From Haematobia irritans (lineage: Eukaryota; Arthropoda; Insecta; Diptera; Muscidae), in assembly GCF_050003625.1 (NCBI RefSeq), contig NC_134400.1, forward strand, positions 61,442,241-61,506,240: 64,000 bases of DNA, given 5' to 3'. Below are positions 56,890 through 64,000 of this stretch, piece by piece. A model generated the notes under the pieces. It worked only from the letters and a program-made list of their open reading frames with translations, was not told where the DNA came from and made no database searches. How positions within the stretch are numbered: position 1 is the first letter of the stretch; every line of letters begins with the position of its first letter. Both the position numbers and the translations under genes were made by a program.

Positions 56890-57930
56890 CATACAATTTT
56901 GGAAAAATTTTTGTCTAGTAAATAAAATTTTGCAAAATTTTCTACAGAAACAAAATTTTGACTAAATATTCTATAGAAATAAAATGTTGGCAACATTTTT
57001 TATAGAAATCAAATTTTGACCAAATATATAGAAATAAAATTTTGAATAAAATTTTTATAGAAATAAAATTTGGCAAAAATTTTTATAGAAATAAAAGTTA
57101 TCAATAGAAATACAATTTTAAAAAAAATGTGTAGCAAACAAAATTTTGAAAAATTTTCTATAGAAATAAAATTTTGCAAAATAACATATTCTATAGAAAC
57201 AAAATTTTGACTAAATTTTCTATAGAAATAAAATTTCGAATAAATTTTATATAAAAAAAAATATATATTTCTATAGTAATAAAATTTCGAATACATTTAT
57301 TATAGCAGTGAGCATCAGTAAGAAAAAAAATTTTGAGAAAATTTGCTATAGAAATAAAATTTGACAATTTTTTCTTATAGAAATAAAATTTTGAAAAAAT
57401 TATCAATAAAAATACAATTTTAGAAAAAATTTTGTGTAGTAAATAAAATTCTGCAAAATATTCTACAGAAACAAAATTTTTACTAAATTTTCTATAGAAA
57501 TTAAATTTTGACAAAATTTTCTAATAAAAAAATTTATTACTATAAAATTTTGGCAAAATTTTCTATAGAAATAAAATTTTGACCAAATTTACTAATAAAA
57601 AATCTATTACTATAAAATTTTGGCAAAATTTTCTATAGAAATAAAATTTTGACTTATATTTTTGTAGAAGTAAAATATCAATAGAAATAAAATTTAAAAA
57701 AAATTGTGTAACAAACAAACTTTTGCAAAAATTTCTATTTTGACTAAATTTTCTATAGAAAAAAATATTTCTATAGTAATAAAATTTTGAAAAAATTTTT
57801 TATAGAAATAATATTTTGACAAAATTTGCTATAGAAATAAAAATTTGACAAAACTTTTTATAGAAATAACATTTTGACAAAATTTTCTATAAAAAACAAC
57901 TTTGAAAAAATTTTCTGTCAATATTCCACG
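56890..57930. repeat. tctatagaaataaaattttga minisatellite in hAT element 2
   Basis: Same degenerate unit as at 39470-41220, in single-copy arrangement. Minus-strand frames here are rich in F, Y, K and I from the repeat and are not genes. Confidence 0.85.
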
Positions 57931-58246
57931 TATGTATATGGCCTTAAAATAAAATTAAAAAAAAATAATTTCGGATCGATCCGGCCCATCTGCTAGTCTA
58001 AAATTCTAGGAATCATCAAAAGATAGCCGTAATTGGAAGTTGATTTTCATTTACAATCATGCTGTACATTGATCGAATGAATAACGCAATGGAAACTAAT
58101 TTGCGTAAAAACTAGCTTAGTTACAAAAATGTGAAGTGTTTTAAAAAATTTGGTTTAGCCGGAGTCGGAGTCGAGCAAAATTTTTACGACTCCGACTCCA
58201 GCAAAATCTTCAGACTCCGACTCCGGCTCCGCAGCCCTGCTGTCTG

Positions 58247-59075
58247 CACCGAAAGAATTTTCTTCGTAAAAAGAACGAAAAATTTCGTTAAAAGTACGAA
58301 ATTTGTCATTGTTTTACAACCAAAGAAACTTTTCATTAAAAGTACGAAATATTTCGTACTTTTTACGAAAAAAAAGTTCTTTCAAATTTTTCGTAGTTTG
58401 TATGAAAAAAATTCGTACTTTTTATGAAGAATATTCGTATTTTCATGAAAAATTTTCGTACTTTTCATGAAACAATTTCGTTCTTTTTATGAATATGTTT
58501 CGTACTTTTTATGAAACAATTTCGTTCTTTTTATGAACAATTTTCGTACTTTTTATCAAAAATGTTCGAACTTTTAGAAAAAAAGTTTATAGTCGAAAGT
58601 GCGCTTGGTTGTAGTAACAAGTGTGAAAAATGTCATCACTACTTTACATCTTAAGTTTTTGAATAATTTTAAGTTTTAGTGCTTCACTTTTATTCATAGC
58701 GCGCTATCACCCAAATGAGAAGTAGCATAGACATACGTAAAAAAATAGAATAAAGGAATATACTCAAGAACATTAACAGAGGCAATTTTATGTCGCGGAC
58801 GGAAATTCAAGGAAACTTCTTCGCTATTTTAAAGAAAATGTTTCGTACTTTTTATGAAGAAATTTTAACGCAGAATGTTTCGTTATATATTCGTAAAAAC
58901 TTCTTCACAAAAATCATGAAATTTGAACAGTTTAATAGACGTTTCGTATATTCGTAAAATGTTCTTCGTAAAATTTACGAAAATGAATGAAAATTTCGTT
59001 GCTTGAATTAAGAATTCACGAAGAATATTTAATGAAGAATTCTTCGTAAAATTAACGAGGAGAATTCTTTCGGTG
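58247..59075. mobile_element. CACCGAAAG...CTTTCGGTG palindromic element, TG duplication
   Basis: Inverted ends CACCGAAAGAATT / AATTCTTTCGGTG, flanked by TG (58245-58246, 59076-59077). The interior iterates TTCGTACTTTTTATGAA-type words in both orientations. The first base overlaps the 8-bp duplication of hAT element 2, so it was in place before the hAT arrived. Confidence 0.85.
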
Positions 59076-61525
59076 TGGCTGTCTGTCTATTGTAATCACG
59101 CTACAGTTTTCAATAATGATGCAATCGCACTGAAACTTTGCACAAACTCGTCTCTTGTCTGCAGACAGGTCAAGTTCGAAGATGGGCTATATCGGTCCAG
59201 GCTTTGATATAAACCCCATATAAATCGACCTCCCGATTTGGGGTCTTGGGCTTATAGAAACAGTAGTTTTTATCCAATTTGCCTGAAATTAGAAATCTGG
59301 AGGTATTTTAGGGGCCATAAAGAGGTATGCCAAAAATGGTGAGTATCGATTCATATTTTGGTATAACCCTCATATACACCGATCTCCCGATTTTACTTCT
59401 TGGACTTCTAGAATCCTTAGTTTTTATTGAATTTGTCTGAAATTGCAAATCTAGGGGTATTTTAAAACCATAAAGAGATGTGTCAAAAATGGTGAGTATC
59501 GGTCCATGTTTTGTTATAGCCCCCATATTGACCGATCTCCCTATTTTACTTCTTGGGCTTATAGAAAACGTAGTTTTTATTCAATTTGCCTGAAATTGGA
59601 AATCTAGGTATTTTGGGGACCATAAAGATGTGCGCCGAAAATGGTGAGCATCGGTGAATGTTTTAGTATAGCCCCCATATAGACCGATTTCCCGATTTTA
59701 CTCTTTGGGCTTGTAGAAACCGTAGTTGTTTTCCAATTTGCCTGAAATTTAAAATCTGGAGGTTTTTAGGACTATAAATAGGGGTGCAAGAAATGATTGT
59801 ATTGTTTGAGATTTTAGAAACGTAGTTTTTATCCAATTTGCCCGAAATTTGAAGTATTTTAGGACCATAAAGAGGTGCGCGGAAAACGGTGAGTATCGGT
59901 TCATGCGTTAGTATAGCCCACATAAGACCGATCTCCCGAGTTAACTTCTTGGGTTTCTAGAAACCTTAGTTTATATCCGATTTGCCTGAAATTGTAACAA
60001 AACAAAAACGTGTATCGGATTTAGTTTTTATCGGTCCATTTGGTAAGGCCTCCATATAGACCGATTTCATTTCTTGAGGGTATAGAAGGCGCACTTATGA
60101 TGAAAATTGCTTGAAACTGAATATAAAATTTCCAGATTTTACTTCTCGTAATCTTTGAAAAAATGGGGGTGAAAATCGCAGATTTTAGATTTCAAATCAA
60201 GGCGTTATTTCATCATTTTCTTGCACACTTACAAGAGGTGTTAATGATTCCTGTAAAACTCAAACAAAAATGGTTCTTATAAATTCAGAATCTGATATAC
60301 ATTGTTAGAAAAATATGTTTTTCATATGTTCCGATATAAACAAAATGTGTTTCGGGCACAATTTTTAAACACAATATATTTAAGGGCAAACATGTAATGT
60401 TCCTAAACTAACACTAAATGTTTGGGACATCTATGTTAATATGTTAGAATATATTATGTTTGTGGCATGAATGTTTCATAAAAATCATATGTGTGAATAC
60501 AAACATATATAAATTTACAAATTTCGACTAAACATACATATGTTGTGATATTTTATTCAAAGCGACAGAGAGAGTATAGAGAGAAATAGAGATGGAAACC
60601 GGGAGAGTTGACGAAAGATATCAATATAACACAGCAAAAGAGTCAAAAGAGAACAATTTCTGTGAAACCGCTTGTATGTTGTTTCGGAAAACTGTTTTAT
60701 GATAAGGCTAAAAATTTGATATGTTTAATTCTAAATATTATTTAATTTGAATAAAGAGAATAGACATTAGGAACCAAGAGAATAGACATTTGAAAAACAA
60801 ACAGCATATGTTTTCGCCTTGAGAGCAGCATTTTATGTATGTGTGGACGTGCGTTGGGTTTATCATTGTGGCATTACGGGCACAATTTTTTTCTTGGTTC
60901 GTTAAAAGAAATCAGGGGTCTTCATAAAAATAACGAAAGGGCACTATACTTTTTTAGAGTTGGGAGAGTAAAATGAAATAAGGAGGAAATAGTGAAAAAT
61001 TACACAGTAAAATGTAAAAAATCAAACTTTAGTTCCTCTTTATTAAAAAGTAGTCCACGAGGAGTTGACGGACACCATCAAATATAAAAGCGGGCATTAA
61101 GTTCGAGTTTTACAGCTAAAACAATTTAAAAAGTTTATTTTCTTTAAAATGAATTATTAAAGAAAAATAAAAGGAATTTTAGAGCGATGGTGTTAAATGC
61201 TAGTAAAAAACTGTTCACTCCTAAATAAATTTATGTTTATATTATAAAATTATGTATGTATGTTTATACTCGACTCCACGTTCTTCTTTTGTTAGTTTTT
61301 GAAGTCCTTCCAAATTTTAAAGTTTTGTACAAAAACAGTTTTTTATTACAAGATTGTTATTTTTGCAATAAAAAATAATATTTTATCCAAAAATCAGTCA
61401 ATTTCGTTTATATCAAGCACTGTTACTGACTATAAATCTTTAATAACGCACATTTCGAAGTTTCATTTAAAAAAAATTAATATAGTATAAATATAAATGT
61501 GTTAATTAAACCAAAAAAAATGTTC

Positions 61526-61596
61526 GGTCGGAGCAGGGGTTGAACCCACGACCCTTTGCATGCAAGGCAGACATGCTAACCACTGCTCCACGTGGC
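61526..61596 (-). ncRNA. tRNA-like sequence, left member of divergent pair
   Basis: Minus strand: 'tggagcagtggttagcatg', loop region 'ccttgcatgcaaagg' (TGC), box-B-like 'gggttcaacccctgc'. Points away from its partner. An A-rich stretch on the plus strand (61511-61520) gives a T run at its 3' side. Confidence 0.55.
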
Positions 61597-61713
61597 AAAC
61601 AAATGTATGTTTCTGTTAAATAATGTTATGTTTGCATGGGCTCGTGGGCGCTGCAAACTATGCTATATAAATGTTACTTAAAACGATAATTATCTACTGG
61701 TGACTATAACAGC

Positions 61714-61788
61714 TACGTAGCCCAGTGGATAGTGTGTTGGCTTATAAACTGTATGGTCCTCGGTTCGATTCTCCGTGCAGGCGAAAGG
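61714..61788 (+). ncRNA. tRNA-like sequence, right member of divergent pair
   Basis: Box A 'tagcccagtgg', box B 'ggttcgattctcc'. The spacer to its partner (about 118 bp) has 'gctcgtgggcgctgc' and TATA-like 'ctatataaat'. A donor-like 'gaaaggtgaaat' follows; the acceptor position has 'tgtattaaag'. Confidence 0.55.
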
Positions 61789-62149
61789 TGAAATTTTAAA
61801 AATTTATAAAAGTGAATAATTTCTTCAACATTATTTGTATTAAAGAAAAAGGTGCCAATAACTATGAAAATTACGAGTATGTTAGGGAATGAGCACAATC
61901 GTGTTTGGGAAAAATTCTTCCAAGCATATAATATTTTTGGCTCAAAATGCTTCCAAACATATAATATGTTCACATAAAACAAACATATTAATGTTTCGGC
62001 AGTATGCAATAATATATGTGCTTCCTGCAAAATATGTTTGGAACATATGTTAAAGAAGCGATTTTTTTTGAGGGTGTAGTCTTCATAGGTAAAATCTTTA
62101 AATTTATCTTCGGGAGGATATATTTCATAAAACCTCCCTGAAATTTCAA

Positions 62150-62438
62150 AGGAAACTATAATATTTGATTCATGGTGGTAGGTATTTAAGATTCGGCCTG
62201 GCCGAACTTACTGCTGTATATATTTGTTTTACTTCCAGCGATTTCTAAAATAATATATGTTTGCATCCACACATATCTAAAACAATGTTACATCCCAAAA
62301 ATAATATGTTCTAACATATTAACATACATATATGGCGCAAACATGTTATACTAATTTATGAACATTATATGCTTGCATATGCTTCAAAACATATAATTTT
62401 TACACCAAAACATATGAAAAACAGTCTTTTTCGCCTGC
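62150..62438. mobile_element. DINE-like 3' end fragment plus reversed CAC left end
   Basis: 62185-62232 has 'ttcggcctggccgaacttac...gtatatatttg', the family-1 hairpin end alone. 62240-62438 is the reverse complement of a CACGGACG-type left end, ending 'acagtctttttcgcctg' with a decayed terminus. Confidence 0.65.
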
Positions 62439-64000
62439 TTTCATTCACCAATTAGGGTGTTGTATAGTCAGCCCGGCACGACTTTCTACTTTACTCTGTT
62501 TCCTTTTAAAAATCTTTGGACCTTATTTCATTCAAATTTGTGGTGATTTTTAATATTTTTGGGGCTTTATTTCATAGCATTAGAGTGGGATTTATTTCAT
62601 TGAGAAATAAGATATGCATTATTCAGAGAGAACATCTGAATAATGCATATGTTTTGTTTACCATATTACCAATGGTATTAGCCACCAGAAACTATTTCTT
62701 AAAACACTCACATTAATGACTCTTCCCCAATAAGCCACAAACTCTCCCCCCCCAACACTCTTGAAATCTCTCGGAAACAATTCGTACTATAGGAAACCCC
62801 AAAATACAAACATAAATATCATAAATACCATAACAATAATAGCCTGATTGCCTTGGCAGAAAATCTATTCAACTACGTGGGTAGCTGCCTTCGGAGAAAG
62901 CTCTTGGCCTTTTTTGTTTGATAAATTAACTCGTTGGCCAAAATATATTGCCTAAGAACCCTCCATATAAAACAGGCCATCGGATAGGCCCATCTAGTTA
63001 CAAGTGTGTGTACTCGTCAAGTACATTTTCGTATGTGTGTGTATGTGAGTGTGGGTACTTGTGTTTTGCTTTGTAGCAAACAGCACAGGATTAAATGGAG
63101 TGTGCACCATAAATTGCTACATATTGGGTTAAGGGTATTGGAAATATACTTGGGCACGCTCTCTCACATATATATTGGAAAATGTTACGACCCTTGAAAA
63201 AGCCGACCATATGTACGAACCGATCCATGAACTACGAGTGTGAAATTCAGTCTGTGCAAAGGGTCCCTTATAGTTTATCAATATAATAAATAAGTAACTC
63301 ATGTCCTTGCATGCTTTGCTTGCTCTCTTTTTGTTTTTGTCAAAATTCCTTCTTTCGGCATAGGGAAAACTACTACAGTAGAACAACGACGCCGATGATG
63401 ACGACCCAGATGGACCAATTGGAAAATTGTATGAGCAACGCAAATATCCAGTTTAAGTATAAGATATTGACAGTAAAGTAAACATAAAGTTAATTCAACA
63501 TATTTTCCAGTTGAATGAGATAATCCCAGCTTAAAGGAATTTGTTTTATGGCTTATGTTTGAACAGCAGCAATGGCAATAGTAGACGTAGCTGCTGCTTG
63601 CCACTCTAGAGAGTGATGCCGATGATGATGATGGTGGTGGTGGGTGCGGTAACAATGAAACGTTCATTTGTTCAAAGACCGCACATGAACAAATGTTTTT
63701 CACAATCAGCATGGCCAACAGAAAGTACAGTGGCTTCAAGCATGATAGTAGCATTGAAAACTTCTATGGACTCCTTAAGGCCAAAGGCTTGTGTTTTTTC
63801 CACCTTCAAAAACTTCAACGGGTTATACTCTTTTGTTTGAGTCGATTGAATCCAATTTCTTAAAGGTAAGCAAAATATTTCAGCGGTTCTTAAAGCTTCA
63901 CCCAGAAAAAAGTGCCTTCGAAACTAAAGGAAAAATTTTTCATCAACATAGTTTATCCATTTTATTTCCATTAAGGTAAATTTTTATGAGAAATAATAAA
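62439..64000. other. Low-repeat DNA, possibly host; candidate exon near 63.6-63.86 kb
   Basis: No recognised transposon. Plus strand 63587-63861 is open in a frame without an early ATG: DADDDDGGGGCGNNETF, then TISMANRKYSGFKHDSSIEN and LLKAKGLCFFHLQKLQRV, ending at a TAA just before 'aggtaagc'. The residue mix looks more protein-like than the other short frames, but I do not recognise it. Overlapping frames on both strands (63299-63754 minus, 63613-63840 plus) are driven in part by GATGAT/GGTGGT repeats at 63615-63640. No gene is called. Confidence 0.2.

Larger units (their letters stand above)
54615..58239. mobile_element. hAT-like element 2 (CAGGGCTGTG ends), perfect 8-bp duplication
   Basis: Flanked by CTGTCTGC (54607-54614, 58240-58247). 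Ends CAGGGCTGTGAAGTCGAG and CTCCGCAGCCCTG. It is the same family as 38699-41587. It carries a 250-bp MITE and a DD37E copy that element 1 lacks, and lacks element 1's 0.87-kb duplication. Confidence 0.93.
54456..60240 (+). mobile_element. DINE-1/Helentron-like element, second family, heavily interrupted
   Basis: The 5' block (54456-54606) has 'tttgtcattccgtttgtaacacatcg', 'cagtatatacattcttgatcagg' and 'ccatgtccgtttgtctgtc'. It resumes at 59076 ('tggctgtctgtctattgtaatcacgc') and is followed by about six units marked by CATAT + ACCGAT or CGACC (59217, 59371, 59524, 59676: spacing 154, 153, 152). The units are clearly related to, but diverged from, those of family 1. The 3' end is not clear. Insertions: CACCG element 58247-59075 and hAT2 54615-58239. 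Confidence 0.55.
60300..62076. mobile_element. Complete CACTGTTAG-type CAC element, 1.78 kb, TA duplication
   Basis: Left end CATTGTTAGAAAAATATG after TA (60298-60299). Right end TTTTTTTTGAGGGTG before TA (62077-62078). No nested insertion, so it is the best reference copy. It carries the divergent tRNA-like pair at 61526-61788. No open frame longer than 63 codons, so it is non-autonomous. Confidence 0.9.

Noticed and set aside
63299..63754. 151-codon minus-strand frame with proline and serine runs
   Set aside because: Largely driven by a CAT/CCA repeat. It conflicts with the frame on the other strand, and no motif or homologue is known to me.

Overview
This window looks like repeat-rich intergenic or intronic DNA from a muscid (calyptrate) fly. 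It is strongly AT-rich and I found no host gene that I can defend. The organism call rests on four things seen in the sequence: an irritans-type mariner whose termini and protein match what I remember of Himar1 from the horn fly; DINE-1/Helentron-like elements with 'GGCCGTAAGTTCGGCC' ends; the 'tctatagaaataaaattttg' minisatellite; and tRNA-derived SINEs with CCTAA tails. A Haematobia/Stomoxys-type fly is the best guess. The species is an inference.

Layout. 0-5.4 kb: jockey-like reverse-transcriptase fragment, a 59-bp retroposed tail, a 1.2-kb foldback, a SINE, DD41D transposon copy 1 and a long palindromic MITE. 5.4-9.6 kb: an old DD41D copy split by a 3.9-kb hAT that carries a (TA)n tract and two nested DINE-like elements. 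10-18.1 kb: two large 'CAC...GTG' elements holding DD41D copy 2, two MITEs, a DINE-like element and tRNA-like modules. 18.2-25 kb: another DINE-like element, mariner debris, the 3' end of a LINE and a further CAC element. 25-34 kb: mostly low-repeat DNA with CAC fragments, a 245-bp (AT)n tract and DD41D copy 3. 34.2-43.4 kb: two abutting mariners, the first Himar1-like, the second interrupted by four nested insertions including a hAT. 43.5-48.2 kb: a CAC element containing a palindromic element containing a DD37E Tc1-like transposon, then a large DINE-like array. 48.3-53.8 kb: a DD41D relic split by a CAC element, split by an IR/DR Tc1 element, split by another CAC element that carries a SINE, a MITE and a solo LTR. 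54-62 kb: a second DINE-like family split by a hAT (with its own MITE and DD37E insertions), then a complete CAC element. 62.4-64 kb: low-repeat DNA, possibly host.

The best candidate for something undescribed is the CAC...GTG group. These palindromic, apparently non-coding elements duplicate a dinucleotide (TA, TG or CA) on insertion, as several filled/empty site pairs inside the window show. One subgroup carries a divergent pair of tRNA-like sequences with box A and box B motifs, separated by about 125 bp. Because many insertions can be compared with an uninterrupted relative in the same window, the order of insertion can be worked out by eye.

All transposase genes seen are truncated, frameshifted, stop-containing or missing key domains. 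Three DD41D copies are notable because they keep long catalytic-domain frames while the DNA-binding domain has been deleted, with at least two different breakpoints.
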